Below, in pieces: positions 8,691 through 16,310 of a stretch of DNA of 31,309 bases. The stretch's first letter is position 1. Every line of letters starts with the position of its first letter. Location of the stretch: NCBI GenBank assembly GCA_043816955.1, contig JBDRHL010000089.1, forward strand, positions 1-31,309, given 5' to 3'. Source of the DNA: JBDRHL01 sp043816955 (GTDB lineage: Bacteria; Planctomycetota; Phycisphaerae; Sedimentisphaerales; CAYZTY01). The translations under genes were made by a program, and so were the position numbers. The notes beneath the pieces were generated by a model. It had not been told where the DNA came from, searched no databases, and saw only the letters and a list, made by a program, of their open reading frames with translations.

Positions 8691-9224
8691 TTACTCCTTG
8701 CTGCCAGACTTACTTTTTTCATCCGTCAGCAAATATCTAAGCCGGGCCAAGGCCTTGGCAGATACCGACCGAATATGCTGAGGCTTTTTACCAAGCCGCA
8801 GTGCAATTTCTTCATAAGATCCCTGCTCAATATAATGCATAACGACTACCTCACGAGCCAGTCTGTTCAATCGTGGCATCACATCAAGAATTTGAGCAAG
8901 TTCTTCTGCCTGGACCATCTCTGCCAGCGGAGAAGGGTTGTTCTCAGCCGGCAGACAATCTTCGTCTAACGGCTGAAACTTTACTTTTGACTTTTTACGC
9001 CATTCAAAGGCCAGGTTTATAGCTGCTCGATAGGCGTAGGCAAATGAATTGTTGGCTTTATCTAATCCACTGGAATTGGATAACCTTATGAACAACTCCT
9101 GCATAAGGTCGCCAACCACCTCTTCAGAAAGTGTCAGCCTTGCCAGCATGGCATGCAGACGCACTCCTGAAGTATCCAGTAATTCCAGCACCTTCTTTTG
9201 TCGGTCGTTTACAATATTGCTCAA
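8691..9224 (-). CDS. ECF sigma factor, cassette E
   Basis: 177 residues. Region 2 is visible at about residues 25-80 (EEVVGDLMQELFIRL, then AYAYRAAINLAFEWRKKSK), and region 4 at about 120-170 (MPRLNRLAREVVVMHYIEQGSYEEIALRLGKKPQHIRSVSAKALARLRYLL), with a helix-turn-helix. No regions 1.1 or 3, as in ECF sigmas. The start is TTG at 9224: GGAG stands seven bases upstream, and no in-frame ATG fits. Its likely partner follows after 5 bases. A TATAAT-like -10 lies at 9271-9276. Specific promoter targets are unknown. Confidence 0.9.
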   Translation of the reverse strand: MSNIVNDRQKKVLELLDTSGVRLHAMLARLTLSEEVVGDLMQELFIRLSNSSGLDKANNSFAYAYRAAINLAFEWRKKSKVKFQPLDEDCLPAENNPSPLAEMVQAEELAQILDVMPRLNRLAREVVVMHYIEQGSYEEIALRLGKKPQHIRSVSAKALARLRYLLTDEKSKSGSKE

Positions 9225-9270
9225 TATTGAACTCCTGCAGCTACGCAGCTATTTTGCCTTGGCCTTCAAC

Positions 9271-9276
9271 ATTATA
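9271..9276 (-). promoter_or_regulatory. Candidate -10 element for cassette E
   Basis: TATAAT on the minus strand, 47 bases upstream of the TTG start at 9224. No good -35 hexamer is visible 16-18 bases upstream, so this is tentative. Confidence 0.3.
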
Positions 9277-9338
9277 GATGAAAGAAAAGCCTCCTGCGCA
9301 CCTGCTTTTTTTCTAAAAATCCCAAAAAAGCAAAAAAA

Positions 9339-9362
9339 TGGCTGAACCAACAGATTCAGCCA
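9339..9362 (-). terminator. Intrinsic terminator of the GntR-ABC operon
   Basis: Stem TGGCTGAA (9339-9346) with TTCAGCCA (9355-9362), loop of 8, followed on the minus strand by TTTTTTTGCTTTTTTGGG. It lies 28 bases past the permease stop. Confidence 0.85.
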
Positions 9363-9390
9363 CAATCTCTAACAAAATTTTGTCTTTCGA

Positions 9391-10809
9391 TTATCTGCCT
9401 TGACCTACTAAGGATCGCCTCATACAAACATAATGCAGAATCACTAAGAAGCCTATCCAACAAAGAGCTATTAATCCTGCAATGCTTACAGGACCACCCA
9501 AGTCTACCAGACTTTGTTTTAATACTATTTTAGAAATTATCCAACCTTGCATAAGAACTACCACTAATGCAATTATTAACCACGGCTTACTTCGAGGGAA
9601 AGCTACAGCCAAGCTAAGGGTTATTGGCATAAACAACAAATAAATATAAAAGTCACCTATATCCATCCCGTAATAACTAAGTATTGGCCCTCCCCGGAAA
9701 CTGAATTCAGGCAGCATTGTTTCCAGAAAAGCTGATATGCCGGTCATCAGTAAAACTAACAGTCCTGCTAACAAAGTTACAACTACTGACAATATTAATG
9801 TACTGTAATATTTGTCTTTGCGTCCTGCCGGAAATAACATGGTTCGATAGGGCATCAGATCCAGTGAACATATACTAATTGCCGGCACAATAAATAAAAA
9901 ACCAATCATTCTTTTATCATTTTCACTCGGCCCCATAAATCCGAAAAAAAGCACCAGAAAAATTATCGTGCCAAAAAAACCTAAAACATGCCATATATTC
10001 CAGAAGCCGAAAAATTTGCCAAACACCATATAGATATTACCCCAGATGTATCGGCCTCTGTTCAAAAATCCATACCGTTCCATTTTGCCTAAGAAAAACT
10101 CCTGTAGCTTCTCGAAAAACTTCACCTTGCTCTCGGTCATATTTCTATCTGCCCGAGCCTGTTTATATTTCTCAATCTTTGTGCGATTCCAGCTATCGAG
10201 CATTCCCATAATAAGTTTGCCGCAATACTTTCTTGCCAGAAAATCACGGCCAAGCAGCCTCCAAACCCAGATACATATCAGGGCGGACACTAAGATTGTC
10301 ACTGTCGGCTGGTTGATAATTATGTTTTGCAAAATTATGTCCCATTTGAGAAAAACCGCACCAAAGATTACCAATGGAGAAAGTCCACCAGCCGGTGTAG
10401 GCACTGCTTGGAAGCTGACATATACTCCATAAAAGTAAACTATCAAGCCGACAAAACCACTGGCCAGAACAACCAGCAGGACATAAGGAAAGCCGAGTCC
10501 TGGATACCCCAAAAACAAACATCCTAAAAGCAAGTTAACAACACAGCCAATCCAGAAAATAAAAGCTCTCGGTATCCTACGATGACCCGGCAAACAAAAC
10601 GAAAACGGCTTAGTCAAAATATCTTTTTGCAGACCTCCTGCCAAAATTCCTGTCATTAAACTGGCTATCAGATACCCCAAATACCTGTCGAACTTTGTTA
10701 AAAAGACTGGCATTAGAAGCAGCGGTGTCTGGCACAGAATCAGCACATACCAAAGCCATGCGCCACGCCGTTGATAAAGATGCTTCAAATTAGCTGTCAA
10801 AATACCCAT
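9391..10809 (-). CDS. ABC transporter permease, polytopic membrane protein
   Basis: 472 residues with about ten to twelve hydrophobic segments in two groups (about 15-190 and 270-470), separated by a cytoplasmic Lys/Arg-rich loop (about 195-265: SWNRTKIEKYKQARADRN...). There is no Walker motif. It follows the ATPase gene by 10 bases with AGGAAAAT before the ATG, and the three genes GntR-ATPase-permease share one operator at the front and one terminator at the end. This order matches YtrA-type operons, in which the transporter is induced by cell-wall-acting stress or peptides. Sequence of the permease is poorly conserved in such systems; export or lipid-linked substrate handling is inference only. 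Confidence 0.82.
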   Translation of the reverse strand: MGILTANLKHLYQRRGAWLWYVLILCQTPLLLMPVFLTKFDRYLGYLIASLMTGILAGGLQKDILTKPFSFCLPGHRRIPRAFIFWIGCVVNLLLGCLFLGYPGLGFPYVLLVVLASGFVGLIVYFYGVYVSFQAVPTPAGGLSPLVIFGAVFLKWDIILQNIIINQPTVTILVSALICIWVWRLLGRDFLARKYCGKLIMGMLDSWNRTKIEKYKQARADRNMTESKVKFFEKLQEFFLGKMERYGFLNRGRYIWGNIYMVFGKFFGFWNIWHVLGFFGTIIFLVLFFGFMGPSENDKRMIGFLFIVPAISICSLDLMPYRTMLFPAGRKDKYYSTLILSVVVTLLAGLLVLLMTGISAFLETMLPEFSFRGGPILSYYGMDIGDFYIYLLFMPITLSLAVAFPRSKPWLIIALVVVLMQGWIISKIVLKQSLVDLGGPVSIAGLIALCWIGFLVILHYVCMRRSLVGQGR

Positions 10810-10819
10810 TATTATTTTC

Positions 10820-11713
10820 CTATTCTCGACTCACAATAATTTTGTATATTTCTTCCAAAGGTAATGGTTTTATATCTACGGTGCAGTTTATCTCTTTAGC
10901 TTTAGTTTCTAAATCTGATGAAGTGTAATTCTGTACCGTAAGCACTGCCTGCGAATTGCTTCTTTCACAGCTAATTAAATTTTCAAAAGGCAGGTTTTGA
11001 GGCAACTGTCCGTTTAGCGATGTAAGTGTAATCTTGAGAAATTCCTCTCTTAGGCTATCAAAACTGCTGTCACGTAATATTTTCCCCTCACGCATAATCA
11101 ACGTATGGTCTATAACCTTCTCAACATCGCTTAGAATATGTGACGAGATAATTATAGTGCGGTTTTCATCCTGGATTATCTGAAGCAGTAAATCAAGAAA
11201 CTGGCTTCTGGCAATGGGATCTAAAGCAGATGCAGGCTCATCTAAAATCAGCAGTTCTGGATCAAAGCCTATTGCTAACAGTATAGCCACTTTTTGCCGT
11301 TGGCCAGGAGATAGTGAACCAACGCGATCCTTAAGAGAAATATCAAAATCAGCAATATACTTTTCTTCCAGGTCATGGTTCCAGGTTTCGTAATATGCAC
11401 TTACATAACGGATTAATTGCTTTACTGTCATCCATTCGAGAAGTTCGCCTTCCTGGTGCACATAACCAATCCTTCCGAGCTCTTTCGGAGTCAGCTTTGC
11501 CGCGTCTGTTACGAATGTAATGCAACTGCCTCGATCAGCAAGATACAGACCAATAATGCATCTTAATAATGTGCTCTTGCCAGCTCCGTTGGATCCTAAC
11601 AGGCCGATGATCTCCCCTCGTTTGATGTCCAGGTCAATATTGTCTAATGCCTGAATCTTGCCGAATCTCTTGTAGATACTACGCATTTGGACTATTGAAT
11701 TTCCGTTTATCAT
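10820..11713 (-). CDS. ABC transporter ATP-binding protein (YtrB-like)
   Basis: 297 residues. Walker A GSNGAGKS at 40-47, Q-loop Gln87 (YVHQEGE), signature LSPGQ at 134-138, Walker B LLILDEP at 154-160, D-loop SALD, and switch His192 (SSHILSD). The C-terminal roughly 80 residues after the nucleotide-binding domain are an extra small domain. It powers the permease encoded by the next gene. The start ATG overlaps the GntR stop by 4 bases (ATGA), with GGAGG upstream, so translation is coupled. The likely assembly is a homodimer with two permease subunits at the cytoplasmic membrane. Confidence 0.95.
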   Translation of the reverse strand: MINGNSIVQMRSIYKRFGKIQALDNIDLDIKRGEIIGLLGSNGAGKSTLLRCIIGLYLADRGSCITFVTDAAKLTPKELGRIGYVHQEGELLEWMTVKQLIRYVSAYYETWNHDLEEKYIADFDISLKDRVGSLSPGQRQKVAILLAIGFDPELLILDEPASALDPIARSQFLDLLLQIIQDENRTIIISSHILSDVEKVIDHTLIMREGKILRDSSFDSLREEFLKITLTSLNGQLPQNLPFENLISCERSNSQAVLTVQNYTSSDLETKAKEINCTVDIKPLPLEEIYKIIVSRE

Positions 11714-12108
11714 TTTTGCCTCCGGTTTTTGGAATCATATTCTTTGTATTGTTTTTTGAAAAATTCTATGGCCTCGTCTTCTGACACCCCAAGTTGGATA
11801 GCGGTAATCGCCGCCTTGTTCACAACAGTGTCAAGTAATTTGGCTTTTATCTGGTCCAGTTGGCCTTTTTTAACTTTAGACACAAAAAGACCAATGCCTC
11901 GCTTTCTCTCAACAAGCCCCTCAGCTTCCAGAAATGAATATGCCTTGCTGATTGTCATAGGATTGACTTTCAGCCGTGCCGCAAGGTCACGAACCGTTTC
12001 CAACTGGTCACCTTCCTTTAGTCCATCAGTCATTATCTGCTGGCGGATTTGCCGGATAACCTGACGATAAATAGGCACGCCGCTATGATGATCAATTTCC
12101 AGTAACAT
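11710..12108 (-). CDS. GntR-family regulator, YtrA subfamily
   Basis: 132 residues from the ATG chosen here. The frame is open further, up to 12159, but the YtrA family begins at (M)LLEIDHHSGVPIYRQVIRQI, and the strong operator dyad (12129-12154) lies within the longer version, so the start at 12108 fits better; AAGG stands upstream. N-terminal winged helix: LETVRDLAARLKVNPMTISKAYSFLEAEGLVERKRGIGLFV. The short C-terminal part is a two-helix dimerisation region, typical of YtrA (not the larger FadR/HutC effector domains). It should repress the operon made of itself, the ATPase and the permease. Confidence 0.93.
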   Translation of the reverse strand: MLLEIDHHSGVPIYRQVIRQIRQQIMTDGLKEGDQLETVRDLAARLKVNPMTISKAYSFLEAEGLVERKRGIGLFVSKVKKGQLDQIKAKLLDTVVNKAAITAIQLGVSEDEAIEFFKKQYKEYDSKNRRQK

Positions 12109-12128
12109 AAATCTTGCCTTTTTTAAGT

Positions 12129-12154
12129 TAGTGTATTGCTTACTTAATACACTA
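12129..12154. promoter_or_regulatory. Operator of the YtrA-type regulator
   Basis: TAGTGTATT (12129-12137) and AATACACTA (12146-12154) are perfect 9-bp arms around 8 bases, 20 bases upstream of the GntR ATG. The half-sites AGTGTA...TACACT are those described for YtrA-type regulators, as I recall them. Confidence 0.8.
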
Positions 12155-12171
12155 TACATAGACCAACAACT

Positions 12172-12246
12172 CTAGCAATAGAAAAATAAAAATTTTTAAG
12201 AAATTTTTTACCCCTGTTTTTGAGCAAAAAACCAAGAAAAAAGGCC
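12172..12246 (-). repeat. Second copy of the intergenic block of 7221-7297
   Basis: Same order: GCAA, A-rich, TTTTT, AAATTTTTTACCCC, GTTTTT, then CAAAAAACCAAGAAAAAA running into the GGCC terminator stem. It separates the GntR promoter from the terminator of cassette D, just as the first copy separates the BlaI promoter from that of cassette E. Confidence 0.6.
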
Positions 12247-12269
12247 GATTCTGTAAAAATCGGCCTTTT
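12239..12269 (-). terminator. Intrinsic terminator of cassette D
   Basis: Perfect 12-bp stem AAAAGGCCGATT (12239-12250) with AATCGGCCTTTT (12258-12269), loop of 7, ending in TTTTTT on the minus strand, 33 bases past the stop at 12303. Confidence 0.9.
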
Positions 12270-12302
12270 GGCGACACATCGTTTTCATACGAAAGTGTAG
12301 GT

Positions 12303-13652
12303 CTATTCGACTCCTCCATGAATACCCCAGCGACCAGGTTGTCCGTGTACTGGGCGAACACCAGGTCCATACGGCTCATAAATTGACTTTACTCCATTCT
12401 TTTCAATCTCGATTTTGCAGTGTACTTGGAATCCGCCAACTCCAGGCATTGGATGTGGCACCGCTTCGCCAATAGAAACTATTCGTACTATGTTCATATT
12501 GCCAAATATCTCCTGTATCTTTTCGGCTGGTATTCCTTCGAATAATCTTCCCGCTTCTGCATAATCCTTAGCAATGAGTGCCTCATAGAATTGCCGGATC
12601 ACTTTGACAGCTATTTCTTTTCCGGTAAGATCTCCTTGTGCAAGGCCTATTTCCTGGGTTGTCTGGTCAACGCGCATGACATCGTCTGGGATGTCATCCA
12701 TAGTAAACATTTTGGGGTCGATAGGCTGATTATAATCATAATACTCCAGCGTCATTACTTTTTGATACTGCCCACCCTGTAGCTTGTAAAGCTCGGTAGA
12801 TATAACAAGCTTTGTGGCCTGGTCAACAAACAGAACCACACGCTGGAATGGTGAGTCATCTTTCTCTATTGATGTTGCTGTAATGACAATCAACTCAGCT
12901 TTATCCTTAGGTTCTTCAATTTCTAATTCTATTTTTCCCTGTTCCTTCTTTCTTTGCAAACGTTCAGCGGCCAGTTTAGGATCAAGTTCCTCAGCCATCT
13001 TGACCATTTGGGCCGCAACAGTTTTATCCTTTATAGTTACTAAACTTTTTTTCTTCTTCATCCATAATTGTGCTTTGTTATCTTTCCATATTACTAGCTT
13101 GGGGCCGTCACCGCCACCAGCCCATTCAGGTAAATCTATTCGCACGTTTTTGACCTGGCCTGCTTCATCAAATTCAACCCAGACCTTTCCATGCTCTTGG
13201 TCTGGTGAAACAGAACTTTGAATATGAAGGTAGCGGACACTATGGCTGGCCTCAATAGTCTGTTCTATTGCATAAGCAACTGATGTAGATTTATCTAAAA
13301 GAGTTATTGAAAAAACTGCTGCGATAATAATCACCGCGGCTGCGGAATATTTTGTTATTTTACTATTCATGATTCGTCTCCATAATCTAAACTGACGATT
13401 GATCCTGTCAGCCTGTTTTAACTTTTCATTTTGCTGGCGAATAATCCGATTGAAAACCGCATCTTCAAGATTGGTTTGCTGCCAGGCTTTACTGTTAGAA
13501 GTTAATTTTTCGCTAAGCTCTTTTAGCTCTTCCAATTCGGCCTGACAGTGTTGGCAATCTTTCAGATGTTCTTCAACTATTCGTCTTTGTGATTCGGACA
13601 AAAGGCCTTCGAGTAATTCGACCAGTTTTTCTTTACATTCTGTGCAATTCAT
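12303..13652 (-). CDS. Cassette D anti-sigma factor: zinc-finger domain, TM, LolA/RseB-like domain and NTF2-like tail
   Basis: 449 residues. The N-terminus is a zf-HC2-type anti-sigma domain (C3, C6, H29, C33, C36: HLKDCQHC), the clearest sigma-binding domain of the five partners. Then LWRRIM, one transmembrane segment (about 99-118, ITKYSAAAVIIIAAVFSITLL), and a LolA/RseB-like outer region (VDQATKLVISTELYKLQG, YYDYNQPIDPKMFTMDDIPDD). The last roughly 110 residues (EIAVKVIRQFYEALIAKDYAEAGRLF...) look like an NTF2/SnoaL-like domain. The start ATG overlaps the sigma stop by 4 bases and its GAGGTG lies in the sigma end codons. By family, the zinc domain binds sigma until a signal or proteolysis frees it. 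An internal GGAGA-ATG start at 13370 is present. Confidence 0.88.
   Translation of the reverse strand: MNCTECKEKLVELLEGLLSESQRRIVEEHLKDCQHCQAELEELKELSEKLTSNSKAWQQTNLEDAVFNRIIRQQNEKLKQADRINRQFRLWRRIMNSKITKYSAAAVIIIAAVFSITLLDKSTSVAYAIEQTIEASHSVRYLHIQSSVSPDQEHGKVWVEFDEAGQVKNVRIDLPEWAGGGDGPKLVIWKDNKAQLWMKKKKSLVTIKDKTVAAQMVKMAEELDPKLAAERLQRKKEQGKIELEIEEPKDKAELIVITATSIEKDDSPFQRVVLFVDQATKLVISTELYKLQGGQYQKVMTLEYYDYNQPIDPKMFTMDDIPDDVMRVDQTTQEIGLAQGDLTGKEIAVKVIRQFYEALIAKDYAEAGRLFEGIPAEKIQEIFGNMNIVRIVSIGEAVPHPMPGVGGFQVHCKIEIEKNGVKSIYEPYGPGVRPVHGQPGRWGIHGGVE
13368..13382 (-). promoter_or_regulatory. Internal ribosome binding site plus ATG in the cassette D partner gene
   Basis: W-R-R-I-M is encoded by TGGAGACGAATCATG: GGAGA (13377-13381) six bases before ATG (13370). 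The shorter product would begin MNSKITKYSAAAVIII, a signal-anchor type start. Confidence 0.45.
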
Positions 13653-14170
13653 TTTTGCACCTCTTTTTCATCACTTAGAAACTGCTTTAATTTCGCATAG
13701 GCTCTTGAAAGCTGTTTAGTGACCGTGCCAATTGGCATATTTAACTGTTCTGCAATCTGTGAGCAGGACTGGGTGGCATAGAACCTCAGAAAAACTATTT
13801 TTCTGTAAGAATCGGGCAGTTCGGCAATTGCTTTTTCCAGTTCCACATCAACCTTTTTTTTCTTACTGGGTTGTTGTGCCAGGCAGTCCGTTTCAGCAAT
13901 TGATTTTGCTTCTCTTAGCTGTTCTTTTGCCACCCGGTTTGCGATGCCTAATAGCCAGGAATAGAAAGACTGGCGTTTTTTCAGCCCAGACAGGCCGAAA
14001 TATGCTCGGACAAAGGTTTCCTGGGCGGCTTCTTCAGCCGAACTCCTATTGCCTAACTTACCTGCCAGATAAACTGACAAAACTGTCTGATACCGCCGGA
14101 CAAGGCCGCGAAACTCGTCCGGGTGGCCATTCAGGCACTGTTCAATGTAGTATTGGTCACTTTCAGCCAT
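13649..14170 (-). CDS. ECF sigma factor, cassette D
   Basis: 173 residues from the ATG at 14170, preferred over GTG at 14176 because GAGG stands five bases upstream. Region 2: RNRSSAEEAAQETFVRAYFGLSGLKKRQSFYSWLLGIANRVAKEQLRE (DNA-melting and -10 recognition, about residues 40-90). Region 4: IAELPDSYRKIVFLRFYATQSCSQIAEQLNMPIGTVTKQLSRAYAKLKQFL, with a helix-turn-helix. It is the most canonical RpoE-like sigma of the window and is paired with the only zf-HC2 anti-sigma, which overlaps by 4 bases. Between the regions is a Lys-rich linker (PSKKKKVDVE). Confidence 0.94.
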   Translation of the reverse strand: MAESDQYYIEQCLNGHPDEFRGLVRRYQTVLSVYLAGKLGNRSSAEEAAQETFVRAYFGLSGLKKRQSFYSWLLGIANRVAKEQLREAKSIAETDCLAQQPSKKKKVDVELEKAIAELPDSYRKIVFLRFYATQSCSQIAEQLNMPIGTVTKQLSRAYAKLKQFLSDEKEVQK

Positions 14171-14205
14171 CAACACCTCAAAACCAACTAAGAATTCGAA
14201 TCCTC

Positions 14206-14211
14206 ATTATA
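14206..14211 (-). promoter_or_regulatory. Candidate -10 element for cassette D
   Basis: TATAAT (minus strand; context CACTATATAATGAGG), 35 bases upstream of the ATG at 14170. No clear -35 box at the usual distance. Confidence 0.35.
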
Positions 14212-14283
14212 TAGTGCAGAATATGCCGATTTTGCGACATGAAAAATAAAAAAGTTTGCTTTTTTTGGGGAAAAACTTCATAA

Positions 14284-14322
14284 AAAAACGCTGTGAGGCG
14301 AGTTATGCCCAACAGCGTTTTT
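14284..14322 (-). terminator. Intrinsic terminator of cassette C
   Basis: AAAAACGCTGT (14284-14294) pairs with ACAGCGTTTTT (14312-14322), and an inner GGC/GCC stem is possible in the 17-base loop. The minus strand continues TTTTTTTATG. It lies 19 bases past the stop at 14342. Confidence 0.82.
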
Positions 14323-14341
14323 GCCACAAGTTTTTGGGAAA

Positions 14342-15574
14342 TTATCTTTCGAAATCTTTGGTGCCACCATATGTCCCAGCGATAACACAAGATTTGCTTC
14401 CATCTATATTGCGAATTTTCACTATTAGCTTGATATTCTTAATTTGTCCATCCGAATATTTAACCGTATATGGCACAACAGGACCTATACTACAACCCTT
14501 TTCATGTGAAGGTTGACCGATCTCAAGTATCTCTATCGGCCAGTCTTCGTTACGCTTGTGCTTGAGCTCCCAATTTTCCGCATTACAGATCGGCCGCAAT
14601 TGGGCAAGATATTCCCAGTCTCCATCAATAAGAGCTCGCAGATAATCCTCTACTATCATCAGGCATGCCTCTTCATCACTTAGCCCTTCTACCAGAATAC
14701 CACAGTTTGGATCGTTAAGATATTCTGGAAGCTTTTGTTGGAGTTTTACAACCTTGGCTCCTTCTGGTATCTTGAATTCAAAAATTCCCGCTGGCAATTC
14801 AGGATTGTACTCGATTCTTTCAGCATAGAATTGCGGCTTGCCTGTAAAATTAATATTTTCCCATTGTTTAAAACTTACTGGCATTTTGGTTTCAGCATCA
14901 AATTGAAACCACCATGATTTCGATTTTGGAACATAAATACATTTCGCGAAAATGCTGTCTCTACCAGTTTTTTCATCTTTGCCATACGAAATTTCCCAGT
15001 TTTCTGCAAGCTTCTTTATAACATGAAAAAATTTACTGCCTAACCAAGGATTAATAACTATATTCTTACGTTCAGCAATGTAGACAGTGTTTTCTTCAAA
15101 CAAATGAGTATATGTTATGCCTGCCTTTGTCACCACAGAGATCTGATGCTCAGGTATCTCAAAACGAGTTTCGGCTGACTCTGTACTATCCTCATTAGGT
15201 AATGCCCATAAAACATATTTACCCTTAGATTGGGTACTTGAATCGACGGCATTGCCTGATATCTTGATCGAGTAAATATTTTCCAATGCTTTAATAGTAT
15301 CTTCGATTGCCCATGCGGGCGTCACAGCCTTATCTAAAAATGTTATAGCCAGCACAGCGATTAAAATCACCGCTGCCGCAGTAGCAAGTTTTGTAATTGG
15401 TTTATTCATAATTATTCTCCAAATATCTGGCCGAATTGCAGCCAATTTTGTTTGTTTTGTTTTTTCTTGCGCTCTTAATAGTTTACTAAGGACGGCTTCA
15501 TCTGTCTTAGTATTGATATCAAGGCTCAAATCTAATTTCCTGATTACTTTTTCTATATTCTTTCCTACTTTCAT
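14342..15574 (-). CDS. Cassette C anti-sigma-like membrane protein
   Basis: 410 residues. N-terminal cytoplasmic region of about 55 residues without zinc ligands (VIRKLDLSLDINTKTDEAVLSKLLRAQEK), then DIWRIIM, a transmembrane segment (about 60-79), then an outer LolA/RseB-like region (WWFQFDAETKMPVSFKQW, FKIPEGAKV), and an NTF2-like C-terminal part beginning near EEACLMIVEDYLRALIDGDWEYL (about 305-410). The ATG overlaps the sigma stop by 4 bases (ATGA). The N-terminal region resembles that of cassette B's small protein (both start with a Lys-rich helix, then LDxxI/L spacing), in line with their related sigma factors. Anti-sigma role inferred from position. An internal GGAGA-ATG start is at 15409. 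Confidence 0.75.
   Translation of the reverse strand: MKVGKNIEKVIRKLDLSLDINTKTDEAVLSKLLRAQEKTKQTKLAAIRPDIWRIIMNKPITKLATAAAVILIAVLAITFLDKAVTPAWAIEDTIKALENIYSIKISGNAVDSSTQSKGKYVLWALPNEDSTESAETRFEIPEHQISVVTKAGITYTHLFEENTVYIAERKNIVINPWLGSKFFHVIKKLAENWEISYGKDEKTGRDSIFAKCIYVPKSKSWWFQFDAETKMPVSFKQWENINFTGKPQFYAERIEYNPELPAGIFEFKIPEGAKVVKLQQKLPEYLNDPNCGILVEGLSDEEACLMIVEDYLRALIDGDWEYLAQLRPICNAENWELKHKRNEDWPIEILEIGQPSHEKGCSIGPVVPYTVKYSDGQIKNIKLIVKIRNIDGSKSCVIAGTYGGTKDFER
15407..15421 (-). promoter_or_regulatory. Internal ribosome binding site plus ATG in the cassette C partner gene
   Basis: TGGAGAATAATTATG, base for base the same as in cassette E: GGAGA (15416-15420) six bases before ATG (15409). Product would begin MNKPITKLATAAAVILI. 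Confidence 0.5.
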
Positions 15575-16116
15575 TTTTCTGCCTCGCCGTTCAATATCGA
15601 ACGCAATTTTTCCAATCCGTAGCGATATCGACCTTGGATCGTACTCATTGAAACATTTTGTAATTTGGCTATCTGTCTAAATTTCATTTTAGCTCTTAAA
15701 TGCAAAATCACTGCCTCTCGCTGCTCATATGGAAGTTGTGCCATGGCATTACTCCATTGCTTCATTTCTTCACTACATATAATCCAATGGTCAGGCGCGT
15801 TCAGATCAGAGATAATAGGTTCTGCTTCACTCAGGCCAACAGTTTGCCGCTGCTGCTTTGACCGGTTTTTGTTCCTAGCTCGATTAGCAACACATGTTGA
15901 CAAATAGCTTTTAAAGTTTCCGTTTAATTTTATCTTTTCGGACGACTCCACCAAGGAAACAAAAACATCGTGTACCGTATCTTCGGCGTCGCTAACATCA
16001 TTCAGAAGAACTGTAGCAAGCTTCAGCATATCTATTTTGTACTTTTCGTATATACGGCAGAGAGCTTCTCTGCTGCCGCACTTAAACTTCCATATGAGTA
16101 TTCTATCTTCGAGCAT
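15571..16116 (-). CDS. ECF sigma factor, cassette C
   Basis: 181 residues from MLEDRI; the open frame allows two more residues (16122), but its paralogue in cassette B starts with MLEDTR. Region 2: ALCRIYEKYKIDMLKLATVLLNDVSDAEDTVHDVFVSLVE and NFKSYLSTCVANRARNKNR. Region 4: LPYEQREAVILHLRAKMKFRQIAKLQNVSMSTIQGRYRYGLEKLRSIL. It is closely similar to the cassette B sigma along its whole length (YEKYK, DAED/LAEDV, LRFRQIARLQN, RYRYGL.KLR), so the two arose by duplication. The partner gene overlaps by 4 bases. Confidence 0.92.
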   Translation of the reverse strand: MLEDRILIWKFKCGSREALCRIYEKYKIDMLKLATVLLNDVSDAEDTVHDVFVSLVESSEKIKLNGNFKSYLSTCVANRARNKNRSKQQRQTVGLSEAEPIISDLNAPDHWIICSEEMKQWSNAMAQLPYEQREAVILHLRAKMKFRQIAKLQNVSMSTIQGRYRYGLEKLRSILNGEAEK

Positions 16117-16260
16117 CTGCAAATCAGTTCCCTAAGCTTAAGGATGGCCACCACTAATAACACACTTGAGCCAACCATTTTAATATAAAGAAAATAATTT
16201 TTTCTGCCAGTTTTTACTTTGCGAATGAAAAAAGCCGGTGTTTGTAGTGTAAAGACATGA

Positions 16261-16289
16261 AAAAGGCCGGATAAACTACCCGGCCTTTT
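16261..16289 (-). terminator. Intrinsic terminator of cassette B
   Basis: AAAAGGCCGG (16261-16270) with CCGGCCTTTT (16280-16289), loop of 9; minus-strand tail TTTTTCATG. It lies 21 bases past the stop at 16311. A second half-arm, AAAAAAGCCGG, occurs at 16229-16239 and may be a decayed duplicate. Confidence 0.85.
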
Positions 16290-16310
16290 ATTGCGGATAA
16301 TATCTTGAAA

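Noticed and set aside
12109..12159. 17-residue N-terminal extension of the GntR regulator
   Set aside because: It would place coding sequence over the operator dyad and lies outside the family's usual start.
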